Assembly (NCBI GenBank): GCA_963772165.1
Contig: CAVYWA010000014.1
Location: forward strand, 186,001-250,000
Direction: 5' to 3'
Origin: JAGVPT01 sp963772165
GTDB lineage: Bacteria; Bacteroidota; Ignavibacteria; UBA10030; UBA8401
DNA length: 64,000 nucleotides
The position numbers and the translations under genes are program-made. Under the pieces are notes generated by a model, which was not told where the DNA came from, ran no database searches, and saw only the letters and a list, made by a program, of their open reading frames with translations. Each line of letters begins with the position of its first letter. Position 1 is the first letter of the stretch. Of this stretch, positions 16,007 through 24,500 are shown in pieces.

Positions 16007-17017
16007 ATGCCAGAAACTCAATTATCCAGCAAACAAAAAGCGGCGTTGCTTGTGCTTTCACTCGACGTCGAAGCGGCAACGCGTGTTATGCGCAAGCTGA
16101 CTCAACAGGAGATAGAAGACCTGACTCTTGAGATCACCAACGTTCGGGGTGTTCCATCGCAGGTCATCGATAATGTCGCAGACGAGTTCCACCAGCTCAT
16201 CATCGCCCAGCAGTATGTTGTCCAGGGGGGACTCGATTATGCCCAGCAATTGCTCGAGCACACGCTCGGTTTCGCTAAGGCCGCCGACGTTCTTGAAAAA
16301 GTGAAGGTGCTTTCTCACGTCACGGGTTTTGATATGCTGAAGAAAGCGGATCCCAAACAGCTTGCCGGATTCCTCCAAAAAGAACATCCCCAGACGATCG
16401 CACTGATCCTTTCAAACCTGAGCCCCGAACAGACTGCCCAGGTTCTTTCCGAATTCGCGGACGAACTCCGAAACGACGTGACGTTCAGGATTTCAACATT
16501 AGGCAAAGTCAACCCGGCGCTCCTTTCGGAGATGGAAGAGGTGCTCGAAGATATTGCGGAGGCGGAGATCAGCCAGAGCATGAGTTCGCTCGGCGGAACA
16601 AAATCGGTTGCGGCCATCCTCAATCGCTGCAGCACCGCCGAGGCAAAAGTCATCCTCGAAAGCATCGAGCAGAAAAATCCTCAGCTCGCGGGAGAAATCA
16701 AGCGGCTGATGTTCCTCTTCGAGGACTTGCTTTTTGTGGATGATAAAGGCATTCAGCGCATCCTTCGCGAAGTCGACAAGAAGGATCTGGCGATGTCGAT
16801 GAAGGTGTCGGAAGATAAATTGAAGCAAAAGATTTTCAGCAATATGTCCGAGAGAGCGCAGGAACTTCTGAAAGAAGAGCTGCAATATATGGGTCCCGTT
16901 CGCCTCAAGGATGTGGAAATGGCGCAGACGCGCATCGTTGAGATCGTTAAACAGCTTGAAGATCAAGGCGAGATCGTTGTGGCAGGAAGAGGCGGCAAGG
17001 AGGAAGTGTTTGTCTGA
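16007..17017 (+). CDS. fliG: Flagellar motor switch protein FliG
   Basis: FliG is the C-ring protein that contacts the stator and transmits torque. The 336-residue length is normal. Landmarks are KQKAALLVLSLDVEAATRVM, the EHPQTIALILSNL motif of the middle domain and MFLFEDLLFVDDKGIQRILR in the torque domain. The charged helix of the C-terminal domain includes KDLAMSMKVSEDKLKQKIF. The stop overlaps the fliH start region. Confidence 0.97.
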   Translation: MPETQLSSKQKAALLVLSLDVEAATRVMRKLTQQEIEDLTLEITNVRGVPSQVIDNVADEFHQLIIAQQYVVQGGLDYAQQLLEHTLGFAKAADVLEKVKVLSHVTGFDMLKKADPKQLAGFLQKEHPQTIALILSNLSPEQTAQVLSEFADELRNDVTFRISTLGKVNPALLSEMEEVLEDIAEAEISQSMSSLGGTKSVAAILNRCSTAEAKVILESIEQKNPQLAGEIKRLMFLFEDLLFVDDKGIQRILREVDKKDLAMSMKVSEDKLKQKIFSNMSERAQELLKEELQYMGPVRLKDVEMAQTRIVEIVKQLEDQGEIVVAGRGGKEEVFV

Positions 17018-17756
17018 GGTCATCAAATTGCACAAGCCCGCAGGGCGTGCCCGCTTAGCACGACACGAGGTGAGCAATCTCCCGTTCCCGGAACTCACGC
17101 CGAACTATGACGGGGTTCCGGTCGACTCGCGCGAAACGCCCGCGGCAATCGTCGATGACGAAATGGTCGCAACGGTTTTGATGAAACGGAAAGCGGTGGA
17201 AGGCGACGGGATGATTCAGCGCTCGCTCGACCAGGAATACAAACGGGGTTTTGACGACGGATGCCAATCGGTGGAAAAAAAAATGCGGGAAGAATTTGAA
17301 TTGCGAGTGAGCGATGAACGGAAGAAAACAACGCTCAAAGTCATCGTGCAGCTCGAATCCCTTATGGAGAATCTTCGGAAAGAATTTTCCAACCTGCAGC
17401 AACGCTCCGAGGAGATCGTCATTCGTTTTACGCTCGCGGTCGCGGAACAGATCCTGCGCAGGGAAGTTATCCTGGATGATACGGTGGTGCTGCAACAGAT
17501 CAAAGAAGGTTTGCGCCGGGTTCTCGGAGTCGATCATATCAAAGTCCGGGTGAATCCGGTTGACGAAGCGACGGTCAGGGAGCACCGCGCCTCCATCGCC
17601 TCGGGGTCCGATTCGTTGAGGGATATGCTCATCGAAGCCGATGAGAAGGTCGAACGCGGAGGGTGCATTCTCGAGAGCGATTCGGGAAACGTGGACGTGC
17701 GCATATCAACGCAAATGAAAAAAATTGAAGCCGCTTTGCTCGAGAAAACGTCATGA
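17010..17756 (+). CDS. fliH: Flagellar export regulator FliH
   Basis: FliH links the FliI ATPase to the C ring and regulates it. The 248-residue protein has a variable N-terminus, a charged coiled region (about 70-125) and a C-terminal V-ATPase-E-like domain (FTLAVAEQILRREVI, HIKVRVNPVDEATV, GGCILESDSGNVDVRI). A TTG at 17010 was chosen as the start because a perfect AAGGAGG lies at 16997-17003 with a 6-base spacer; this gives an 8-base overlap with fliG. An earlier frame start at 16911 would overlap fliG by over 100 bases. The stop overlaps fliI. Confidence 0.9.
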   Translation: MSEVIKLHKPAGRARLARHEVSNLPFPELTPNYDGVPVDSRETPAAIVDDEMVATVLMKRKAVEGDGMIQRSLDQEYKRGFDDGCQSVEKKMREEFELRVSDERKKTTLKVIVQLESLMENLRKEFSNLQQRSEEIVIRFTLAVAEQILRREVILDDTVVLQQIKEGLRRVLGVDHIKVRVNPVDEATVREHRASIASGSDSLRDMLIEADEKVERGGCILESDSGNVDVRISTQMKKIEAALLEKTS

Positions 17757-19174
17757 TGAAAAATTCTAACATGCCGGATGTATTGGACGACCTCATGAAC
17801 CAGGAAACGCGCACCCCTGGAGACAGCGGGCCTGGCGGACGCGAGGGAAGAAAGTACGATCTCTTCAATAATTTCGACGGCTATCTCGCGAAGCTTCGCA
17901 ACCTCGACCTGATTAAAGTTAACGGGCGCGTGACACAGGTGATCGGATTGGTGATCGAATCGATCGGACCGAACTCGTCGCTCGGCGAAGTGTGTGTCGT
18001 CAAATCGAAGGGGGGCGAGGATGTTTGTCTCTCCGAGGTCGTCGGGTTCAGGAACAATAGGGTGCTCTCGATGGTGCTCGGCGAAGCGAACAGGGTGAGC
18101 CCCGGCAGCGAAATCGTTGCGACCGGGAAAACGCTCTCGGTGAGCGTGGGGGACGTACTTCTCGGAAGAGTCATCGACGGCCTCGGGCAGCCGATCGACG
18201 GCAAAGGACCTCTCCAGACTACCGAAACTCGGTCGATCTATAACGCTCCTCCGAGCCCTCTCGACAGGCGGCGCATCACAGAACCGATTGTAACCGGAAT
18301 CCGGTCGATCGACTCTCTGCTCTCGTGCGGTAAGGGGCAGCGGATTGGGATTTTTGCCGGGAGCGGCGTCGGAAAGAGCGTGACGCTGGGAATGATTGCG
18401 CGCGATACGAGTGCAGATGTCAACGTCATCGCCCTGGTCGGCGAGCGCGGAAGAGAGGTGGGCGAATTCCTTGACCGCGAGCTTGGTGCAGAAGGGCTGA
18501 AACGATCTGTCGTCGTCGTAGCAACGAGCGACCAGGCTGCGTTAATCCGGATCAAGGCGGCGTTTATGGCAACGAGTATCGCTGAATATTTTCGCGATCA
18601 AGGGAAAGATGTTATGCTCCTGATGGATTCTGTGACACGTCTCGCAATGTCTCAACGAGAGGTCGGGCTTGCGATCGGTGAACCGCCGACGACGAAAGGC
18701 TACACGCCCTCGGTGTTCGCGATTCTTCCGAAACTTTTGGAGCGTGCGGGGAACGCGAAAAAAGGAAGCATCACGGGTCTCTACACGGTGCTTGTTGAAG
18801 GGGACGACATGAATGAGCCGGTGGCAGACGCCGTGCGCTCGATCCTGGACGGCCACATCGTCCTTTCTCGCCGACTCGCTTCGGCAGGACATTATCCGGC
18901 GGTCGATGTTCTCGAAAGCGTCAGCAGGGTCATGCCGGCGATTACTACCCCCACGCACCGTCTCGCGGCTCAGCGCTTGCTGGACATGATGGCAACCTAT
19001 CGCGAAGCGGAAGACCTTATCAATATCGGTGCGTATGTGAAAGGGAGCAACCCGCGTATCGATGTAGCAATTTCCAAGATCGAAGCAATCAGGACATTTC
19101 TCCGTCAGGCACCTGACGAAAAAGAAGATATGACGGAAAGCATTCAGCGCCTCATCGCGCTGATGAAGCCGTAA
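17753..19174 (+). CDS. fliI: Flagellum-specific export ATPase FliI
   Basis: FliI powers and primes flagellar protein export at the inner membrane. The 473-residue protein is an F1-type ATPase with P-loop GSGVGKS (K208), the LVGERGREVGEF motif, Walker B in DVMLLMDSVTRLA and the EPPTTKGYTPSVFAILPKL segment. The first 50 residues are a variable FliH-binding region. ATG at 17753 overlaps the fliH stop; a second in-frame ATG directly follows. Confidence 0.97.
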   Translation: MMKNSNMPDVLDDLMNQETRTPGDSGPGGREGRKYDLFNNFDGYLAKLRNLDLIKVNGRVTQVIGLVIESIGPNSSLGEVCVVKSKGGEDVCLSEVVGFRNNRVLSMVLGEANRVSPGSEIVATGKTLSVSVGDVLLGRVIDGLGQPIDGKGPLQTTETRSIYNAPPSPLDRRRITEPIVTGIRSIDSLLSCGKGQRIGIFAGSGVGKSVTLGMIARDTSADVNVIALVGERGREVGEFLDRELGAEGLKRSVVVVATSDQAALIRIKAAFMATSIAEYFRDQGKDVMLLMDSVTRLAMSQREVGLAIGEPPTTKGYTPSVFAILPKLLERAGNAKKGSITGLYTVLVEGDDMNEPVADAVRSILDGHIVLSRRLASAGHYPAVDVLESVSRVMPAITTPTHRLAAQRLLDMMATYREAEDLINIGAYVKGSNPRIDVAISKIEAIRTFLRQAPDEKEDMTESIQRLIALMKP

Positions 19175-19270
19175 AAATGAATGAATGAATTCCACGATGA
19201 CAACAAAAAACGGAACGGAGCTTTCGGCAGCTCTCTGCTCTGAATCCTCCAGAGGAAGAAGGGATACTCT

Positions 19271-19435
19271 ATGACAATCGCATTGATCTGCATCGCTTAT
19301 ATTATCGTCGTCCTGAGTCTGATGCGGCTGGTTCACGTAATTCACATACAGGAATATAGGATGAGAGAAAACCACGGCGTGGGGAATGGAAGAACCGGAA
19401 CAGACGTGCCCGGTAATTCGAAAGCGGCGGCGTAA
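19271..19435 (+). CDS. Small membrane protein between fliI and fliJ
   Basis: A 54-residue frame from ATG 19271, preceded by a purine-rich GAGGAAGAAGGG ribosome site. Residues 2-24 form one hydrophobic segment (TIALICIAYIIVVLSLMRLV), followed by His/basic residues and a polar Gly/Asn-rich tail. No family is recognised. It fills most of the gap of about 310 bases between fliI and fliJ and lies in the same direction. Together with the one at 12719 it may belong to a set of unannotated small flagellar membrane proteins. Confidence 0.55.
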   Translation: MTIALICIAYIIVVLSLMRLVHVIHIQEYRMRENHGVGNGRTGTDVPGNSKAAA

Positions 19436-19486
19436 AACGCAAAATACCCTGAAGGTCACTATCATCAACTTTTCGTGGTGAATTCC

Positions 19487-19921
19487 ATGCAATTTGTAGA
19501 CACCGGTCTCGCGACAGTGCTCAAAGTGAAAAAGTATCAGGAGAAAAAGGCGCACGAAGAACTCGTTCACCTTCTCCATTCTAAAGACATGGAACAAGCG
19601 GCGCTTTCCGATCTGAATGACCGGAGAGAGAATGCAATGACGGAGGCGGTCCGAATTTCCAAATCAAGAGCGTTGGAACTGCAAACGAGCCGTGCTTTTC
19701 TCAGAACCCTCTCAACCGAAATCCGGCAAAAAGAGAGAAAAGTCGACGAAATCCAGGGCCAGGCAAACGATAAAAGGTCCGAACTGGTCGAGAGAACACA
19801 GGCCAAGCAAATGGTTGAGAACCTGGATCAACGCAGGCAGGCGGAATTTGTGAAAGAAGCCGACCGAAAAGAACAGCGCCTCATCGATGTGTTGGCACAA
19901 CGAGTAACCAAGGAATTGTAA
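19487..19921 (+). CDS. fliJ: Flagellar export chaperone FliJ
   Basis: FliJ is a coiled-coil protein that sits in the FliI hexamer and escorts export chaperones. The 144-residue protein is almost entirely charged heptad-like helix: FVDTGLATVLKVKKYQEKKA, ending in EADRKEQRLIDVLAQRV, which match the family pattern. The ATG at 19487 has GGTG six bases upstream; an earlier GTG at 19475 is possible. It lies four bases from the next gene. Confidence 0.85.
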   Translation: MQFVDTGLATVLKVKKYQEKKAHEELVHLLHSKDMEQAALSDLNDRRENAMTEAVRISKSRALELQTSRAFLRTLSTEIRQKERKVDEIQGQANDKRSELVERTQAKQMVENLDQRRQAEFVKEADRKEQRLIDVLAQRVTKEL

Positions 19922-19924
19922 GAA

Positions 19925-20461
19925 ATGAAACCGTTGATGGCATATCTGGTATTATGGGTCGTGACGCTTGTGCTTGCGGTGCAGGTTATCCTGGTCCTTT
20001 ATTTCCTGAAGCCTGAAGTTTTTTCGCTTGTCAACCATCCTGTCGCCGATCAGCTTGCCAATCCTGTAAAGCACACTGATTCTCTTCTTGCAGCAGTCGA
20101 CACACTCCACGGTGGACAAAAAGATACAACCGTTTCAGAGAAAGCAACACCCGCAGTCGATGTCGCGTCAGAAGACAGTCTCAAAACCCTTTCGGAAAGG
20201 CTGAACGCAGAGATCCTGAAGGAAGCGTCCTTGGAGCAAAAGCTGGCCGCACAAAATGGGTCCGTTGACAGCGCACAGACAAAAGAAATTAAGGGGATGG
20301 CAAAGATGCTCGAATCCATGAGCGCGGAAGATGCTGCCCGCATCCTTCAGGAGCTTAAACTGAATGAGGCAAAAAAAGTGTTGATGGCGGTGAAGAAAAA
20401 GCAAGCGGGAAAAATACTCAGCGCTATGGAACCCCGCCTTGCTGCGAGGATGATACGATAA
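19925..20461 (+). CDS. MotE-like / MgtE-N-domain flagellar membrane protein
   Basis: A 178-residue protein with one N-terminal membrane helix (about 5-27), a polar linker, a coiled region around 85-115 and a C-terminal domain (GMAKMLESMSAEDAARILQE, AKKVLMAVKKKQAGKILSAM) like the MgtE intracellular N-domain and MotE. MotE-type proteins occur near fliJ/fliK in many flagellar clusters and chaperone MotC or shape the motor. The position between fliJ and fliK supports this assignment, but no motC-like gene is seen here. Confidence 0.7.
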   Translation: MKPLMAYLVLWVVTLVLAVQVILVLYFLKPEVFSLVNHPVADQLANPVKHTDSLLAAVDTLHGGQKDTTVSEKATPAVDVASEDSLKTLSERLNAEILKEASLEQKLAAQNGSVDSAQTKEIKGMAKMLESMSAEDAARILQELKLNEAKKVLMAVKKKQAGKILSAMEPRLAARMIR

Positions 20462-20479
20462 TGAGTGTACAGGCATAGA

Positions 20480-23257
20480 ATGAATATCTTGAATATTCTC
20501 GGAATTGTTTCAGCCGGTCAAAAGAATGTTGCAGCGGGTCAGGCGTTATCTGCCACAACGACCGCACCTCAACAGCGATCGCTTTTTTTACCGATGCTTC
20601 TTAAGCTTTTCGCAGGAGGTTCGTCAAAAACTGAGACATCAACACTTTTACAGCAGCAGGTTGACACAACAACACAGCCCTCGAACGAAGGCCGCCAGAT
20701 TACCAAGTCTGCTGCAAATCATTTAGGCCCGAATAATAGTTCTGCAGAAACCGGGTTTGAATTTCTTACCAACGGGGTTACTCCGCTCGGATCTCTGTTT
20801 GCCGCGATGCAGAATATGCAACGAGATGCTCAGCCAAAAACCATTTCTTCTGGTGCGGGAGTTGAAGTAGAAAGTGGGCCGGATTCGGAGCATGTCTCGC
20901 TGAGCCAATCATCGGCAACAGGAGTACCTGTTGTCGCCGAAGTGCAACAGAGTTCGGAGCTCGCTTTTTCGGTGGCTGAGGTTCCTGTTGGAAATCCGCA
21001 AACGTCGGTGAGTTTGACTTCTTCCGGAACTCAAAGTCATACCGATAGCTTACGAATGTGGGTAGGTCAGACTTCTATGAGCGACGGCGTGCCATTAGTG
21101 GGTTTTGAATTTATGAAGGATAGTGCCTCATCGACGACGTCTGGAACAGTTCAAGGTGTTTCCCCGAACGGTGTCGAAGCTCAACCCGCCGCGCCCGACT
21201 TACATCTCGACGAAGCGGGAAAAAATCTCGTTCCGGCATTGCCGTCGACCAAGATTCCAAGCGACGATTTTCAACTGACCGGCCTGCGCCAGCCTCCGGT
21301 CAGTTCTACAAATTCAAGTGTGACATTGCCCCCGAATGAGAGCACTGGCAATGCTGTCGTGGCTGCTGGGTCTTCGTCAGCGGCTTCATCTCCGGGCGAT
21401 GTGGGATCGACCCTTGTTAGCCAGAATACTTTTCCGGGATTAACGAATGCGATCCAGCAAGGCGGTGTTGGAAAAACGGCGGGAGACACAAAAGCATCTG
21501 CGAATGGGGGAGTGAAAAGTAAGGATGAATCACCCTCGCTGAATTTAAATAACGCAGACAGCATTCTGCCTCTTGGGCCCGAAGTATCCCCCAAAACTGT
21601 TAGCAAGGAAAATATTCTTACGCCGAAATCTATTCCCGCCCAGAGACCGGAAGTTCTTTTGTCAGTACCGGAAGGTTCGTTGTCGCCCAAGGCCGCAGTG
21701 ATAGCGGACAGCAATGCAGTCCAGCCGGGGAACCTAGGGCGTAGAGACGTGGCTGCTGTTCCGGTCGAACACTCCGACACCAAGGGAAATATCGAAAAGG
21801 GACAAGAAACGGATACTCAGGGAACGGCGAAAGGCGGGACAGTCACTGTCCATGAAGCCGTCAAGACCGGATCGGAGGCGGGACCAAGCGACAATTCAAG
21901 TAATTATTCTCGCGTCCCTTCATCTTCGAAACCGGCGGTGCAATCGGGAGAAGTAGAGACGAGCGCAGTGTTGCCGCAGGCTGAGAAGTCCGGCGATGGT
22001 GTCGTGGCTGCTGGGTCTTCGTCAGCACCTTCAACCCTGAGCGATGTGGGATCGACCCTTGTTAGCCAGAATACTTTTCCGGGATTAACGAATGCGATAC
22101 AGCAAAGCAGTGTTGGAAAAACGGCGGGAGACACAAAAGCATCTGCGAATGGGGGAGTGAAAAGTAAGGATGAATCACCCTCGCTGAATTTAAATAACGC
22201 AGACAGCATTCTGCCTCTTGAGCCCGAAGTATCCCCCAAAACTGTTAGCAAGGAAAATATTCTTACGCCGAAATCTATTCCCGCCCAGAGACCGGAAGTT
22301 CTTTTCTCATTACCGGAAGGTTCGTTATCGCCCAAGGCCGCAGTGATAGCGGACAGCAATGCAGTCCAGCCGGGGAACCTAGGGCGTAGAGACGTGGCTG
22401 CTGTTCCGGTCGAACACTCCGACACCAAGGGAAATATCGAAAAGGGACAAGAAACGGATACTCAGGGAACGGCGAAAGGCGGGACAGTCACTGTCCATGA
22501 AGCCGTCAAGACCGGATCGGAGGCGGGGTCAAGCAACAACTCGAGCACGAACGAACAGTTCCATCTCCAAGAGAAAATTGTCAAAACTTCATCCGCAATT
22601 CCCGATAGTGATCCTCTTCAAAGTTCTGCCGAAGTCCCGGCAGCAAAGACAGAAGCCGCTATACCGTTGGCGCCAAATATTGAGAGTAAGAATCTTTCGA
22701 TACCCGCAACGCAAGCGGAGCTCTTAGCAAGGATGACGAGCCAGATCTCCGGTCTGCACAATCAGCCGGTTGCAACTCTTCGCCCGGAATCGAGCACGCT
22801 AAGCGCGGCCACGCCACTATCGACGCAGTCGGGTGTGGTGCCGGGCAGCATTGAACAAGCGATCATGGATCAGGTTTCAAAGAACCTCGCATTAAACCTC
22901 AACAGCAATTCTTCCGAGGTACGGATAGCGATGAAACCCGAGTCTCTTGGAGAAGTCGTAATGAAAGTGAAGATGGATGACGGCAAGGTATCAGCGCAAA
23001 TCAACGTCAACAGCGTCAACGTTAAAGCTGTGCTTGATGCTAATGTTTCGCAGCTGCGCGATACCCTCCTCGCCAAAGGGATTGAAGTCCAACACATCGA
23101 CATCGTCGCCGATGGCCAGACGGCGTTCGGAAGTTCATCCGGCCAGAATAAACCGAAACAAAAATCACAGCAGGGAGACGCGCAGGGGGTGGATGCCCTC
23201 GGCCAATACGAGTCTCTTCGCACAATGGGTTACAACACTATTGAATTAATTATGTAA
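20480..23257 (+). CDS. fliK: Flagellar hook-length control protein FliK, with an internal duplication
   Basis: FliK measures hook length and switches the export apparatus from hook to filament substrates. The protein of about 925 residues is long for the family. The first 720 residues or so are low-complexity Ser/Thr/Val/Pro-rich. The C-terminal domain is canonical: EVRIAMKPESLGEVVMKVKM, VNSVNVKAVLDANVSQLRD, then a Gln/Lys-rich tail. Two copies of a stretch of about 185 residues lie 215 codons apart in the linker. ATG 20480 or GTG 20465 may be the start; neither has a strong ribosome site. The length may reflect a long hook or a recent expansion. Confidence 0.88.
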   Translation: MNILNILGIVSAGQKNVAAGQALSATTTAPQQRSLFLPMLLKLFAGGSSKTETSTLLQQQVDTTTQPSNEGRQITKSAANHLGPNNSSAETGFEFLTNGVTPLGSLFAAMQNMQRDAQPKTISSGAGVEVESGPDSEHVSLSQSSATGVPVVAEVQQSSELAFSVAEVPVGNPQTSVSLTSSGTQSHTDSLRMWVGQTSMSDGVPLVGFEFMKDSASSTTSGTVQGVSPNGVEAQPAAPDLHLDEAGKNLVPALPSTKIPSDDFQLTGLRQPPVSSTNSSVTLPPNESTGNAVVAAGSSSAASSPGDVGSTLVSQNTFPGLTNAIQQGGVGKTAGDTKASANGGVKSKDESPSLNLNNADSILPLGPEVSPKTVSKENILTPKSIPAQRPEVLLSVPEGSLSPKAAVIADSNAVQPGNLGRRDVAAVPVEHSDTKGNIEKGQETDTQGTAKGGTVTVHEAVKTGSEAGPSDNSSNYSRVPSSSKPAVQSGEVETSAVLPQAEKSGDGVVAAGSSSAPSTLSDVGSTLVSQNTFPGLTNAIQQSSVGKTAGDTKASANGGVKSKDESPSLNLNNADSILPLEPEVSPKTVSKENILTPKSIPAQRPEVLFSLPEGSLSPKAAVIADSNAVQPGNLGRRDVAAVPVEHSDTKGNIEKGQETDTQGTAKGGTVTVHEAVKTGSEAGSSNNSSTNEQFHLQEKIVKTSSAIPDSDPLQSSAEVPAAKTEAAIPLAPNIESKNLSIPATQAELLARMTSQISGLHNQPVATLRPESSTLSAATPLSTQSGVVPGSIEQAIMDQVSKNLALNLNSNSSEVRIAMKPESLGEVVMKVKMDDGKVSAQINVNSVNVKAVLDANVSQLRDTLLAKGIEVQHIDIVADGQTAFGSSSGQNKPKQKSQQGDAQGVDALGQYESLRTMGYNTIELIM
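21347..21900 (+). repeat. Direct repeat copy A inside fliK
   Basis: About 554 bases that recur 645 bases downstream, separated from the second copy by about 91 unique bases. Only a few short blocks differ, and most synonymous positions are identical, which indicates recent duplication. The 645-base offset is a multiple of three, so the reading frame is kept. Confidence 0.9.
21992..22545 (+). repeat. Direct repeat copy B inside fliK
   Basis: The second copy of the fliK internal repeat. Differences from copy A cluster near the start (the codons after GSSSA), at Q-G-G versus Q-S-S, and at a few points such as LLSVPEG versus LFSLPEG in the protein. Confidence 0.9.
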
Positions 23258-23268
23258 AGGGTACCGCC

Positions 23269-23961
23269 ATGCCTCCACAAATTCAATCCGCCAGTGCTAC
23301 TTCGTCGACGGCTTCGTCGACGACGGCTTCTTCGCAAAGTACGACAACGCCGGTTCTCGGCGAGGATGATTTTCTCAAATTGTTGACGATGCAAATGCAG
23401 TATCAGGATCCCATGGACCCGATGAGCGGGACGGAGTTTGCATCGCAGCTTGCGCAATTCAGTTCCGTCGAGCAGTTGACCGACATCAATACGGAGCTGG
23501 GACAGAGCATTACTGCAAACTCGGTTCTTACCCAGTCGATCAACAATGACCTTTCCGCGACGTTTATCGGGAAGAATGTTGAAGCGACGACCAATACATT
23601 CACGTACAGCGGAACCGGCAACACGCAATTAGGCTACAATCTTCCTTCAGCTGCCAATACTGTGACGGTGAATATCTCCGACAGTTCGGGAAACGTTGTA
23701 AAAACGATCCAAAGCGCCCCGACCGGAAGCGGCGACCAGTCGTTCACGTGGGATGGGACGGACAATTCAGGGAATCAAGTCGGTTCGGGGACATATACAT
23801 TCTCGGTTCAAGCGACCGACAGCAACGGCGCATCGATCACCGCGTCGCCCTTCATTTACGGGACCGTCTCCGGCGTTCGTTTCAATTCCACCGGCACGGT
23901 GTTCGTTATCGACGGAACAGAAGTTCCGCTTTCTGACATCCTTGAAATATCGGAAGAGTAA
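23269..23961 (+). CDS. flgD: Flagellar hook-cap protein FlgD
   Basis: FlgD caps the growing hook and is needed for its polymerisation. The 230-residue protein has a Ser/Thr-rich N-terminus, the conserved DDFLKLLTMQMQYQDPMDPM and FASQLAQFSSVEQLTDIN motifs, then the Ig-like/Tudor C-terminal domain with FTWDGTDNSGNQVGSGTYTF. It lies between fliK and the TIGR02530-type gene as in many clusters. Confidence 0.95.
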   Translation: MPPQIQSASATSSTASSTTASSQSTTTPVLGEDDFLKLLTMQMQYQDPMDPMSGTEFASQLAQFSSVEQLTDINTELGQSITANSVLTQSINNDLSATFIGKNVEATTNTFTYSGTGNTQLGYNLPSAANTVTVNISDSSGNVVKTIQSAPTGSGDQSFTWDGTDNSGNQVGSGTYTFSVQATDSNGASITASPFIYGTVSGVRFNSTGTVFVIDGTEVPLSDILEISEE

Positions 23962-23964
23962 ACC

Positions 23965-24351
23965 ATGGCTGAAACAATTAACGGCGTCAATGTCCCGTTT
24001 CTGCCGGTAGGAGGAGCCGACGCTCTCAAGGAGCGCACGCCGATTGCCCTGCCGGAGGAGCGTTCTTTCGATACAGTTCTTACGAAAGAACTCAACGGGC
24101 TGAAATTTTCCAAACACGCGCAACAGAGGCTCGACTCGCGCAACATACAGTTGAGCGATGACGATATGGCTCACCTTTCGAGTGCTGTGACGAAGGCCGA
24201 TGAGAAAGGAGCGAAGGATTCCCTGGTTCTTATGCGTGAGATGGCGTTTGTCGTCAGCGTTAAGAATCGAACGGTGGTGACGGCGATGGATAGCGCGCAT
24301 TTAAAAGATAACGTCTTTACGAATATCGACAGTGCAATTATTGCATCATGA
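23965..24351 (+). CDS. TIGR02530-type flagellar operon protein
   Basis: A 128-residue protein of the small family commonly annotated as flagellar operon protein, found next to flgD and flgE. Typical sequence: LKFSKHAQQRLDSRNIQLSD, KGAKDSLVLMREMAFVVSVK, NRTVVTAMD. The biochemical function is unclear; it is thought to accompany hook assembly. It starts 3 bases after flgD and is followed by a leader of about 150 bases before flgE. Confidence 0.85.
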   Translation: MAETINGVNVPFLPVGGADALKERTPIALPEERSFDTVLTKELNGLKFSKHAQQRLDSRNIQLSDDDMAHLSSAVTKADEKGAKDSLVLMREMAFVVSVKNRTVVTAMDSAHLKDNVFTNIDSAIIAS

Positions 24352-24438
24352 AATGGTTCACTTTCTAATTCACTAACACACAACACACGGGCTGGACTTC
24401 AGTACATCGCGCACGCGAAAAGCTGAGGAGGCCCTCCG

Positions 24439-24464
24439 GTCAAACCGAATGACAGAGGTTTGAC
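24439..24464 (+). promoter_or_regulatory. Hairpin in the flgE leader
   Basis: A perfect 8-bp inverted repeat, GTCAAACC and GGTTTGAC with a 10-base loop, lies 37 bases before the flgE start. It has no U-run. Two GGAGG-type sequences flank it, one at about 24425 and the other the flgE ribosome site AAGGAGGG. GGA-containing leaders are typical CsrA targets and csrA is in this locus, but the loop itself carries no GGA. A leader control element or mRNA processing hairpin is possible. Confidence 0.3.
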
Positions 24465-24500
24465 AATCAACGACACAAATACCTAAGGAGGGTATTCATT

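Noticed and set aside
18542..19597. A 351-codon minus-strand frame over fliI and the fliI-fliJ gap
   Set aside because: Antisense to fliI, low-complexity basic composition and no start context.
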